Positions 17,902 to 24,959 of a stretch of 33,273 nucleotides of DNA are shown here, piece after piece. Both the position numbers and the translations under genes were made by a program. The stretch lies in assembly GCA_021813025.1 (NCBI GenBank), contig JAKAME010000006.1, positions 1 through 33,273 of the forward strand, given 5' to 3'. This stretch comes from Microcaldota archaeon (GTDB lineage: Archaea > Micrarchaeota > Micrarchaeia > Anstonellales > Anstonellaceae). Position 1 is the stretch's first letter. Each line of letters begins with the position of its first letter. The notes beneath the pieces were generated by a model that saw nothing but the letters and a program-made list of their open reading frames with translations, made no database searches and was not told where the DNA came from.

Positions 17902-18912
17902 TCAGTTTCTGAATTTCTTTTTGTTGAAAGATGAAGGGCGGTTGCCGCCAAAGGAACGAGGACGCTCGCCTTCGCGTCCGCCGCCAAAGCCCGGCTTGCC
18001 GCCAAATGAGCGGCGCTCTCCGCCTTCGCGGCTGCCGCCAAATGGCGGGCGCTGCCCCCCGAAAGACGAGCGCGGCTTGCCTCCAAATGTTTGCTGTATT
18101 TGAGCCGGCCTTTTAGCCGGCTGAGGCTTGCCGCGCAGGGAGTTGGCCCTTGCCTCGAACTGCTCTTTGAGCTTTTCTGCAATGAAGTGGTGGCTGATGG
18201 CGTCCGCCTTTGCAGCGATGCAAAGCTTGGCGGCCAGAGCGCGCGCGATTTTGCCGCGCACCCATTTCGGCGCGGTGGAAATCGCCGAATGCTGGAAAAT
18301 CAGGCCGTGCTTTGGCGGCGGCGAGCCGAACTTGAGGTGCTTGAAGAGGGCCTTCTCCGCGCCCAGCACCTGGATTGTGGATGCCGGGAAGGAGGCCAGC
18401 TTGGAGAGCGAGCCTGCCTGCGCAATCAGTTTTGCAGCCAGGCTTGGGCCTGCAATGTGCGAGAGGTTGGGGCATAGGCGGGCCGCAAGCGAGTCTGTGT
18501 ATGAGTTGAGATAGTCGCGGTAGCCGTAGAGTTGGAGGAGCGCGCCTGCCTGAGCGCGCACCGCCCGCAGGTCGTCATCGGAAAGTGCCACGCCCATGGA
18601 GCGGTTGGCCTTGCCTGAAAGAGACTGGGCCGCATCCTCGCCTACCAAGGCGGCCAGGGCAGCCTGGTCGGGGTGCGTGCGCTCGAAGGCAAGCACTACT
18701 TGGGCGTATTTGATGGGGTCCGCGTGCTTGAATTCGGGGAAATGAAGGCCGTACCATTCGACAAGCCGCTCCGACATGAGGTTGGAAATCTTGTTGGTGT
18801 CGTCAATGGCAGCCACCACCTGCACAAGCACCAAATCAGGGGAGGCTATGGCCTGCGTGACGTCGCGCTTGGCGCGGGACATGAACTTGGACTGGTCGAA
18901 ACGGAATGGCAT
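17902..18912 (-). CDS. nop5: Nop5 (Nop56/58) C/D-box RNP core protein with FGG/RG-rich tail
   Basis: 336 aa. Nop5 bridges L7Ae and fibrillarin on C/D-box guide RNAs for 2'-O-methylation. The Nop domain (about residues 145-255) is clear: NLSHIAGPSLAAKLIAQAGSL, LGAEKALFKHLKFGSPPPKHGLIF and KIARALAAKLCIAAKADA. The N-terminal half is helical, as expected for the coiled-coil arm. The C-terminal tail (275-336) is unusual: it contains six FGG units with Arg, Lys and Gly, more like eukaryotic GAR tails than the Lys-rich tails of typical archaeal Nop5. The ATG at 18912 has a TATA box (18934-18940) about 25 nt upstream. Fibrillarin is not in this window. Confidence 0.93.
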   Translation of the reverse strand: MPFRFDQSKFMSRAKRDVTQAIASPDLVLVQVVAAIDDTNKISNLMSERLVEWYGLHFPEFKHADPIKYAQVVLAFERTHPDQAALAALVGEDAAQSLSGKANRSMGVALSDDDLRAVRAQAGALLQLYGYRDYLNSYTDSLAARLCPNLSHIAGPSLAAKLIAQAGSLSKLASFPASTIQVLGAEKALFKHLKFGSPPPKHGLIFQHSAISTAPKWVRGKIARALAAKLCIAAKADAISHHFIAEKLKEQFEARANSLRGKPQPAKRPAQIQQTFGGKPRSSFGGQRPPFGGSREGGERRSFGGKPGFGGGREGERPRSFGGNRPSSFNKKKFRN

Positions 18913-18933
18913 AGGAAAACACCCACACGACTG

Positions 18934-18940
18934 AAATATA
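18934..18940 (-). promoter_or_regulatory. TATA box of the nop5 operon
   Basis: TATATTT on the minus strand about 25 nt upstream of the nop5 ATG, consistent with a leaderless transcript. Confidence 0.5.
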
Positions 18941-18942
18941 TG

Positions 18943-19023
18943 GGCCGCCGAAGCTATATAAGATATACGGCGGCGCGGCCTGCGCCCGAGCTATATAAGA
19001 TGTATGGGGCCAGCCGCCTGAAG
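18943..19023. repeat. Degenerate tandem TATA-containing repeats upstream of nop5
   Basis: AGCTATATAAGAT occurs twice (starting 18952 and 18989), each followed by a TATACGG- or GTATGGGG-type segment and GC-rich flanks. GCCGCCG (18943-18949) can pair with CGGCGGC near 18967-18973. The segment holds no gene. Confidence 0.5.
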
Positions 19024-19032
19024 AGACTGGCG

Positions 19033-20283
19033 TCAGAAGGTGTCGGAATCGGTGATACGATAATTGGTATGGTAGAGGTCGCGCATTGCATGGTGGGCGG
19101 CCCATCGGACGGCCAGCTCGCTGGACTCTGCCGCTTGCCGGACGTCGCCGACGATTCCGGCCATGTCCTCATGAGCTCTTTGGCTGACTTCGCACAGTTG
19201 CTTCTCTTTGAGGTAGAAATGGACCATCCGGAAAACGAGCTGGTCTGCCGGATAATGCATTTTATCCTCTGAGGGTTTGGAAAACCACTCTCCGTGACTT
19301 TTGAGCCACAATTTCAGATTTGGCCCGTCAACCATCTCGCTCAGGAAAGCGGTCGCTTCTTCCAGCGTGTAATCATAATAGATATTGCGCGTTGGTAGCG
19401 AATAGATGGAAGAATGCTGTGTCGAAATGCCTGAATCCTCCGAGATGAAACGAGCCGTTGAATAGCCAAAATTGAAGAGATGGCGGATTTCGTGGATACA
19501 GGTCTGCGCAAAACCCCCCGGCCCAAAACCAGAAACATTGGAGATTAGACGCATGGCCTTCTGATTTGAAGCAGGAGAATAATCGGTAATCCATTTGAAG
19601 AATGCTGGGGAGAGGTAGAAATCCTGATGAGCGATTTGAGGAAGCACGTATATCAGGCAATTATTCATCGAAGCCGAGGCGATAGTGAAGCGGTCCGCAT
19701 CCGGGCCGTCCAGAAGAAGTATGGGGTATGTTTTGCCCCGATAGGACACCGAAACCTTGTGAGATGCTGAAAATAAATAAGATTCAGACCCGCCCAATTG
19801 GTGGTTGAACACATGCCCAGCCTGTTTCAGAATCAAGTGGTAGAGCGGTGTCAGGCGATTGCGCGCTTCGAACGAATCCGCACGAAGCGTTTGAAATGGT
19901 TTATTGGCGACAATGCCTGAATCGGGTTCCGAGCGGTTTTGGTTTTTTTCAAAGTCGGCGACGAGCGCCTCGTGCCAGCGCACGGCTTTCTCATTGGTAT
20001 CGGCCCAGACAGTCAGCAGCTTATAACAAAGATTTATCGATGGGACGCCTGTTTTCAATACATGCATGTCCAGTTTTCTGGCCTCCCAAGTCTCGCTTGA
20101 AGTGATGGGCGAAGAGCGGTGCTCGTCCAGAAACGGCTTGATTTCGTCCTTGAACAGCTTCAGGAATTTCGGATTCTTCGGCGGCCCGACCTCTTTTATC
20201 CAGTTCACGACCAGCGGCCGCGGGAACACTGCTGGCAGGGAAGAGGCGGGCTTTGGAGGGTCCCTTAGGATGATGGCTGACAT
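19033..20283 (-). CDS. Second HEXXH putative zinc-peptidase-like protein
   Basis: 416 aa. The ATG at 20283 has TATTTAAAC (20304-20312) about 25 nt upstream, so the mRNA is probably leaderless. The core motif is CIHEIRHLF (HEIRH at 264-268), followed by DYTLEEATAFLSEM (Glu308/309). This is the zincin pattern of two His plus a downstream Glu in an E-A-T segment, resembling NEAAT in the 952-aa protein. Everything else is unrecognised, and there is no signal peptide or transmembrane helix. It lies alone between nop5 and dcd and is AT-richer than nop5. Protease activity is an inference from the motif, and exact family membership is open. Confidence 0.68.
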   Translation of the reverse strand: MSAIILRDPPKPASSLPAVFPRPLVVNWIKEVGPPKNPKFLKLFKDEIKPFLDEHRSSPITSSETWEARKLDMHVLKTGVPSINLCYKLLTVWADTNEKAVRWHEALVADFEKNQNRSEPDSGIVANKPFQTLRADSFEARNRLTPLYHLILKQAGHVFNHQLGGSESYLFSASHKVSVSYRGKTYPILLLDGPDADRFTIASASMNNCLIYVLPQIAHQDFYLSPAFFKWITDYSPASNQKAMRLISNVSGFGPGGFAQTCIHEIRHLFNFGYSTARFISEDSGISTQHSSIYSLPTRNIYYDYTLEEATAFLSEMVDGPNLKLWLKSHGEWFSKPSEDKMHYPADQLVFRMVHFYLKEKQLCEVSQRAHEDMAGIVGDVRQAAESSELAVRWAAHHAMRDLYHTNYRITDSDTF

Positions 20284-20303
20284 GACTACATGTTATTTTT
20301 TAT

Positions 20304-20312
20304 GTTTAAATA
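20304..20312. promoter_or_regulatory. Shared TATA element for the 416-aa gene and dcd
   Basis: GTTTAAATA (plus) / TATTTAAAC (minus). It is about 25 nt from the minus-strand ATG at 20283. On the plus strand it predicts a dcd transcript start near 20336 with a leader of about 35 nt. Confidence 0.5.
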
Positions 20313-20370
20313 TGTTTGCTTTGGAAAGAGGCGGCGCAAGCCATTAAAGAAGCATTGGTGTGGAGAACCC

Positions 20371-20895
20371 ATGCTCCTCTCGGACAGGGACATAAGGCAT
20401 GAGATATCGGCCCGGCGCATAGTCTTTACGCCCCGGCTGCAAGCCTCCCAAATCGGAGGCGCGTCGGTTGACCTCACCCTGGACGGCAAATTCTGGGCGT
20501 TCAAGACAGGGTATGCCAATTCGCACCGCCCTGTTGATTTGGACAAAGTGTCGTTTGCTGATGCCACGGAGGAAATGCGGCAAAAATCCATCATTCTTTC
20601 CCCCGGCCAAATAGTCTTGGGCATCACAAAGGAGAAAATCAGGCTGCCTGCAGACATAATGGGAAACCTTGAGGGCCGCTCGCGCTATGCGAGAATGGGT
20701 TTGGCTGTGCATATCACTTCAGCACTTGTGCAGCCCGGAAGCGACAACCACCAAGTGCTTGAAATCGTGAATTTCGCGCCGTTTCCTGTGAAAATTTCAG
20801 AAGGGATGAGGATAAGCCAGGTGGTTTTCCAATATCTGAAGCATCCGACCAGCAAGCCTTATGCGAAATTTGGGAAAGTGGCAAGAAAACAATAA
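20371..20895 (+). CDS. dcd: dCTP deaminase
   Basis: 174 aa starting MLLSDRDI, the usual start of archaeal and bacterial Dcd proteins. GGAG precedes the ATG at 20371 by 5 nt, and the longer frame from 20290 runs through the promoter. Motifs: EGRSRYARMG (about 101-110, the subunit-interface GRSSxARxG motif, here with Arg-Tyr) and QVLEIVNF, whose Glu131 matches the catalytic Glu. It converts dCTP to dUTP, which the dUTPase encoded at 27667 can turn into dUMP. The deaminase-only and bifunctional forms cannot be separated here. The last codons are duplicated downstream at 21805-21840, and its 3' end is AT-rich compared with that copy. Confidence 0.9.
   Translation: MLLSDRDIRHEISARRIVFTPRLQASQIGGASVDLTLDGKFWAFKTGYANSHRPVDLDKVSFADATEEMRQKSIILSPGQIVLGITKEKIRLPADIMGNLEGRSRYARMGLAVHITSALVQPGSDNHQVLEIVNFAPFPVKISEGMRISQVVFQYLKHPTSKPYAKFGKVARKQ
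20860..20895 (+). repeat. dcd 3' end, copy 1 (in the intact gene)
   Basis: Last 11 codons plus stop of dcd, encoding YAKFGKVARKQ. It pairs with the copy at 21805-21840 in the same orientation. Together they bracket the HEAT-like gene. Confidence 0.75.
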
Positions 20896-20914
20896 AACAA
20901 AATAAACGGCTCAA

Positions 20915-21751
20915 CTAGTTTTTGGCCACAACTCTTTTTGGGCTGGGCACTGCGGAGCCGGTCCGTTCTGTTTTGGCCGTGTCCATTTTCTTGATGGCCA
21001 TTTGCTTCCTCAGTTCCGACGCGATGGCCTCGGCGAGCTCCGGATCCTTGATTCGAGCGCGTTTGAGCGTTGCAAGGGCGTCCAGGTCTCTTGTGCGGCT
21101 GAACCCCCCCACCAACTCGTGCCGCACCTTGTAGGGCAGGTTCTCATTTTTCACGAAATAGATGGCCTGCTCACGAATGTCTGGGCATTCAGACATGCTG
21201 TCAATCATCGTGTTGGCTATATAGAGCCGATAGTCCAGCGGCGTTTCCTTGTTTCCGATACGCTGCGCGAAGAGCATTGGCAGGTCTGTGATTAGGACGG
21301 CGTTATATGATATGGTCCAATTGCCATCGGTCACGGGATATTCCTGCGCATCAAAAGCAACGTCGAGGATGGTCTGGGCCGCCAGATTGTAGTCATTCTT
21401 CATCTTCAGGCCGAAAACCATCTCAGCGGCGCCCTCCCGGACAGAGTTAGATTTGTCTTGGATGGCAAGCGAGATGAGCTTGCGGAGGGCCGGGCTGTCC
21501 GGCTTAGACCACAAGAAAGGGAGTACAGACATGAAACTCTCTTTTTGCGAAACTGAGAGCTGGCTGAAGAAATCCAAGACCGGTTCGATTGCCTTCTCTC
21601 CCGCCTTTTGCGCGTGTTGAAGGAAGATGGATATTCTCTTTTTTAGGCTGCCCATGCCAGACTCGAGGCTTGACTGGACGTAATTGAGCGACGTCTCCAG
21701 CTTCTGAAGCGTTGGGTCTATTTCGGGGGGAACGGTTTTCACAACAATCAC
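20915..21751 (-). CDS. HEAT-repeat-like helical protein
   Basis: 278 aa, starting at GTG 21751 (a GTG at 21742 is an alternative; no strong ribosome site is seen). The middle is built of paired helices typical of HEAT/ARM solenoids, for example FLWSKPDSPALRKLISLAIQDKSNSVREGAAEMVFGL and a C-terminal YKVRHELVGGFSRTRDLDALATLKRARIKDPELAEAIASEL. The first 80 residues look like a helical or coiled-coil region. No catalytic motif, signal or membrane segment is present, so a protein-binding scaffold is likely. It runs opposite to dcd and is bracketed by two copies of the dcd 3' end, suggesting it arrived as an insertion. Confidence 0.65.
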   Translation of the reverse strand: MIVVKTVPPEIDPTLQKLETSLNYVQSSLESGMGSLKKRISIFLQHAQKAGEKAIEPVLDFFSQLSVSQKESFMSVLPFLWSKPDSPALRKLISLAIQDKSNSVREGAAEMVFGLKMKNDYNLAAQTILDVAFDAQEYPVTDGNWTISYNAVLITDLPMLFAQRIGNKETPLDYRLYIANTMIDSMSECPDIREQAIYFVKNENLPYKVRHELVGGFSRTRDLDALATLKRARIKDPELAEAIASELRKQMAIKKMDTAKTERTGSAVPSPKRVVAKN

Positions 21752-21804
21752 ATTTACATAGTATTAGATTAATATCCACAATAAAGCTTATAAGACTTGG
21801 GCCA

Positions 21805-21840
21805 AATGCCAAGTTCTGGGAGGTGGCGAGAAAACAATAG
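21805..21840 (+). pseudogene. Remnant of a dcd 3' end (copy 2)
   Basis: In frame, this segment encodes NAKFWEVARKQ followed by a stop. The intact dcd ends YAKFGKVARKQ plus stop. The two 36-nt segments match at 27 positions; five of the differences are silent (GCG/GCC, AAA/AAG, TTT/TTC, GCA/GCG, TAA/TAG). No upstream dcd body is attached. The remnant uses more GC-ending codons than the intact gene end. Confidence 0.75.
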
Positions 21841-21868
21841 GCACAAAGCGGATGGATGGCGATAAAAC

Positions 21869-22528
21869 TTATTTCTGCTTGCGGCCAGCATAGGACATCC
21901 CGCCTCCCGGCACCGAAACGCTGATTTCCGCCCCCGGCAGGCCCTTGTGCGACATCCAATGGCCCAGCAAGTCTGCGCCGATTTTGACCAGCACTATAAT
22001 CGGGGGCCAGAAGTTTAGCAGCGCGCCCCCAATCACCACCAGATGCATGAAGATGACGCGCGGATAGGGGCTGAAGAATATCTGCTCGGCGGGCATGCTC
22101 TCGCGCTCCCCGCCCCAGATGAAATGGAAGAAGAACGACAGGGCGTGGCTGAGCAGCAGGACGAGCGCGCCCCAGAGCACGGCAGGCAGGACGTCGAGGC
22201 TTGCGCCAAGGAATGCCAGCAGAAACACCAGATGCACGAACATGAACAGGCCGAAATGCAGGGAAAAGAAGCCCATCAGCGCGAGGCGGCCGGCGGCCGA
22301 GGCGCCGTCGATGTCTCTGGTTGTTCCGCCCGCCGTAACCTGAAATGGCATGGGCTTCTTGGAACGGCTCATCCACAGCTTGAGAAGGGTGAAGAAGCCG
22401 ATGATGGCGCTCTCGCACCAGTAGATGAGCAGGTATTGCGACATCTCCCACTGGCCGCTCATGCCGGCGGAGAGAAGGGCGAGATTGGCTATGAGCAGGG
22501 CCAGAATCGAGAAGCCGAATGAAACCAT
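21869..22528 (-). CDS. DUF6498-like integral membrane protein
   Basis: 219 aa from the ATG at 22528; the TATA element TTTTTATAA lies about 26 nt upstream, and the longer TTG frame is rejected for that reason. There are about five to six hydrophobic helices. The segments LLIYWCESAIIGFFTLLKLW near the start and FFSLHFGLFMFVHLVFLLAFL in the middle resemble the DUF6498 pattern (W-x-E-x-x-I-x-G-F-x-x-x-x-K and a later H-x-G-x-F). Function is unknown. It is probably the native downstream neighbour of the aIF5B gene, now separated by two inserted units. Confidence 0.72.
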   Translation of the reverse strand: MVSFGFSILALLIANLALLSAGMSGQWEMSQYLLIYWCESAIIGFFTLLKLWMSRSKKPMPFQVTAGGTTRDIDGASAAGRLALMGFFSLHFGLFMFVHLVFLLAFLGASLDVLPAVLWGALVLLLSHALSFFFHFIWGGERESMPAEQIFFSPYPRVIFMHLVVIGGALLNFWPPIIVLVKIGADLLGHWMSHKGLPGAEISVSVPGGGMSYAGRKQK

Positions 22529-22547
22529 GGGAGGATTGGCGCGCAAT

Positions 22548-22559
22548 GGCTTATAAAAA
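22548..22559 (-). promoter_or_regulatory. TATA box of the DUF6498-like gene
   Basis: TTTTTATAAGCC on the minus strand, about 26 nt before the ATG at 22528 and just after the aIF5B-end remnant at 22563. Confidence 0.5.
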
Positions 22560-22562
22560 TGG

Positions 22563-22597
22563 CTAAATCACGCTTGCGCCCGCAGCGCGCTGGATTT
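22563..22597 (-). pseudogene. Remnant of the aIF5B 3' end (copy 3)
   Basis: Read on the minus strand it encodes KIQRAAGASVI plus TAG. The true aIF5B ends EIQRAAGASVI plus TAG. Over the last 35 nt, 33 match the real gene end, and both mismatches (GCG/GCT, GCA/GCG) are silent. It begins right at the stop of the 261-aa gene. No upstream aIF5B sequence is attached. Confidence 0.88.
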
Positions 22598-23382
22598 TAA
22601 CCCTGCTCCAGCAGGGCATCAAACGCCGCGCGGGCGGCCGGTCCAACTTTGCCGCCAAGCTCTTTTTCGGCAGCAACCACCAACTCCTTGTTGGTCGGGC
22701 CGGCCGGCACTAGCACCCCGCCACGGTTGACCAGCACGTCGCCGACGTAGAGGCCCCGCCCGTCGCCGTCGTCGCCGCAGTCGTCGCCGCGCAAGAACGA
22801 GCCAAAAGCGCTCCAAAGATTCAGATAGAGAGCCTGCTTGTCCGAGCGCTCGGAAGAGGCGCCTTTGGGCACGCCATCCGCTCCAACATACCAGCCATCT
22901 CTATCCACTCCAGTATACCAACCCTCGCTTGTTGGCAGGTTTTCGATGAATTGGATGAACTGGCGCATCTGGGGGGAGAATTCGCCGGAGATGCTCACGC
23001 TGCCATTATTGATGGTGCAGATAGAGGGATTGATGACAAAGAGCGCATTGGACGCCCCCAGTTGTTCTTTGGTGAAGAGTTTCTCTGCGTTTGGCACGAT
23101 AAGCTCGCCGTTTCCGACCACGGTGAGGGTGCAGGCCTTTGGGCCGGTCTTGCTGATGGAGTCAATAAGGGGAGTGCGGGTGTTGACCGAAAAGCCCAGG
23201 AAAAGGGCCATTTCGCGCATGATGGCCTTGAACTCTTCTGGGTTCTGTTTGGCGAACCGCTGCACCTCGGCCGGGCCGTACATCTTCTCGAAAAATTTCT
23301 GGCCGGGAGTCTGGTTGGCGGTAACGTTTCGCGCAAGATTGACGCCAGCCGCAACGCGCTCGGTTTTGAAGTTGGAAGCCAT
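22597..23382 (-). CDS. Unknown 261-aa protein, cargo unit 2 behind aIF5B
   Basis: The ATG at 23382 is preceded by GAGGTG at a 6-nt spacing; a GTG three codons upstream is less likely. The product is soluble. The N-terminal half is helical (GQKFFEKMYGPAEVQRFAKQNPEEFKAIMREMALFLGF), and the middle is strand-like with repeated aromatic-Gly units (GWYTGVDRDGWYVGADG). A short Asp/Gly-rich stretch follows (GDDCGDDGDGRG, possible metal binding), and the C-terminus is helical and Ala-rich. I do not recognise the family. It is flanked on both sides by copies of the aIF5B 3' end (22563-22597 and 23445-23468), which marks it as an inserted single-gene unit. Confidence 0.62.
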   Translation of the reverse strand: MASNFKTERVAAGVNLARNVTANQTPGQKFFEKMYGPAEVQRFAKQNPEEFKAIMREMALFLGFSVNTRTPLIDSISKTGPKACTLTVVGNGELIVPNAEKLFTKEQLGASNALFVINPSICTINNGSVSISGEFSPQMRQFIQFIENLPTSEGWYTGVDRDGWYVGADGVPKGASSERSDKQALYLNLWSAFGSFLRGDDCGDDGDGRGLYVGDVLVNRGGVLVPAGPTNKELVVAAEKELGGKVGPAARAAFDALLEQG

Positions 23383-23444
23383 GAGATGCACCTCGTTCGA
23401 TGTATTTATTGTGTAGAATGGTGTTTAAATAAGCATCTATAAAT

Positions 23445-23468
23445 CTAAATCACGCTGGCTCCGGCCGC
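23445..23468 (-). pseudogene. Remnant of the aIF5B 3' end (copy 2)
   Basis: On the minus strand it encodes AAGASVI plus TAG, identical in protein to the last seven residues of aIF5B. It differs from the real end at three silent third-codon positions (GCA/GCC, GGC/GGA, GCA/GCC). A shorter echo (CGTGATTT) sits at about 23470-23478, overlapping the stop of the 470-aa gene. Confidence 0.78.
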
Positions 23469-23473
23469 TCAAA

Positions 23474-24886
23474 TCACGCCGTACGAGCGAACTTCTCGCG
23501 CCGGATGGCCCTCTCGACCGTCTGTTCGGCCCTTATCTTGGCTGGCGCAAGCTTTAGCGCAACTTCATTATACCTGTCCTTGATGTCAGAGGCAAACAGC
23601 TTGACCCCAAGCCTTGCCATGCCCCTTGACTCCATTTTCGCAAGCTTGTCAAGGCCTTGGGATTTTACATAGGCGATTTGAGATTCCGGAATGATGCCGC
23701 TGTTGGTTGCCGTTATCAGCCATTCGAGCCCAAGGCCGGTGGCATGGTAAAGCTCAACCTCGCTTTCGGCCTTGTAAGCCATCCTTCCATACTGACCAAG
23801 GACATGCAGAGTGGTCTTGACCGGGTTGAGGTCGTTTTCAAACATGATGGGAACTGCGTCTGACTTCTGCTCCGTGCGGATGATCTGGGTGAAATACTGG
23901 CCCTGCACCTGCGGGTGGGCGAGATTTTCGTTTGTTATTTGGAATCCTAATTTTTCAAGCCCTGATTTGTATATTTCATCCAGAGGATAGGTCGAGCAGA
24001 TGACCAGCGCTTCGCCCACGATGGCATCATGGAGCTTTTGATAGGAGTTTGCTGAGGTTATGGATGGGTTTCCTGCAAAATAATGGTCCAAAACCTGCTG
24101 CACCTTGGAAGAGAGGACGTTTTCTTTTTGGCAATTCTCCCCAAGCTTGGTGGTGGAGAAAATGGCCTGTATCTGGGTGGTTTCGCCCCTGCTGACCAGC
24201 CCTGCCGCCGTGTCGATTTGGGAGATGGTTTCTGTGTTGGGAATGAGCTTGTTCTCGATGAAGACAATTTGGCGGTTTCGACCGAAGTTTTGAGCTCTAA
24301 TCGATAGGAACTTGTCGGTGATATCCTTTTCCATGATTGAATGAGAGTCCGAAAGGCCCGCATCTTTGAGGAGGTAGAAGATGACATTCTGGCCATTGCG
24401 GCCTTTAGATTTGGAAGCCCATTTGAAAAGAGCCCTCGCGCTGCCGACAGAGGTTTTGTTGATTTTTGGGTTTTGAAAATCTCTAGTAGTGAGTGAGAGC
24501 AGCTCTTCTGTTGAGAGATTCTTGACTTCTTTGTTGAACTTGTTCTTGAGGAATTCGTAGAGGCAGACCTTGCGGACTGCTTGGCTGTCGAAGCCTTTGA
24601 AGTCAGAATTGGTTATGTTGTGCTTACCGGCAAGGCCCGCGTCTTTGAAGATGAAAAATATGACATTCTGGCCATTGCGGTCTTTGGAGTTTGTGGCCCA
24701 CACATAAAGACTCGATGCGCGTCCTACAGAGGTTTTGTTGATTTTTGGGTTTTGAAAATCTCTACTAGTGAGCGAGAGCAACTCGTCTCTGGTGATGTCC
24801 TCGATTGGTTTGCCGAACAGGTTCTGGAGGAATTCGTAGAGGCAGGCCTGGCGATTTTCTGGATTATTGAACATAAACCTGGACAT
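23474..24886 (-). CDS. Unknown 470-aa protein with two near-identical N-terminal repeats, cargo unit 1
   Basis: The ATG at 24886 is used; Met5 (24874) fits the -26 rule better with the AAAATATAA box at 24899-24907. Two repeats of 93-residue period cover about residues 14-90 and 107-183. Both contain C-L-Y-E-F-L, E/D-E-L-L-S-L-T, RDFQNPKINKTSVG, a Trp-Ala segment and RNGQNVIF. Conservation extends to DNA, so the duplication is fairly recent or held by selection. The C-terminal part (about 270-470) is a separate alpha/beta-like region with a basic helical end (RAEQTVERAIRREKFARTA). The Lys/Arg/Asn-rich repeats could bind nucleic acid; this is only a guess. No known family is recognised. It is bracketed by aIF5B 3'-end copies. 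Confidence 0.68.
   Translation of the reverse strand: MSRFMFNNPENRQACLYEFLQNLFGKPIEDITRDELLSLTSRDFQNPKINKTSVGRASSLYVWATNSKDRNGQNVIFFIFKDAGLAGKHNITNSDFKGFDSQAVRKVCLYEFLKNKFNKEVKNLSTEELLSLTTRDFQNPKINKTSVGSARALFKWASKSKGRNGQNVIFYLLKDAGLSDSHSIMEKDITDKFLSIRAQNFGRNRQIVFIENKLIPNTETISQIDTAAGLVSRGETTQIQAIFSTTKLGENCQKENVLSSKVQQVLDHYFAGNPSITSANSYQKLHDAIVGEALVICSTYPLDEIYKSGLEKLGFQITNENLAHPQVQGQYFTQIIRTEQKSDAVPIMFENDLNPVKTTLHVLGQYGRMAYKAESEVELYHATGLGLEWLITATNSGIIPESQIAYVKSQGLDKLAKMESRGMARLGVKLFASDIKDRYNEVALKLAPAKIRAEQTVERAIRREKFARTA
24381..24783. repeat. Intragenic direct repeat, 279-bp period
   Basis: ATGACATTCTGGCCATTGCG occurs at 24381 and again at 24660. CAGAGGTTTTGTTGATTTTT and the following ~25 bases recur near 24450 and 24726. 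The period is exactly 93 codons, matching the protein repeats of the 470-aa gene. Confidence 0.85.
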
Positions 24887-24959
24887 AGGACCACTATGTT
24901 ATATTTTAAGTAAAATGATGCATTTAAACCTATGGGCTGGCCACGCCTATAAAAGGTGC

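Noticed and set aside
18673..19272. 199-aa plus-strand frame across the nop5 promoter
   Set aside because: It is antisense to nop5 and the 416-aa gene and crosses the TATA repeats.
21504..22451. 315-aa minus-strand frame
   Set aside because: It overlaps the DUF6498-like and HEAT-like genes in another frame and spans their promoter; no coherent domain is seen.
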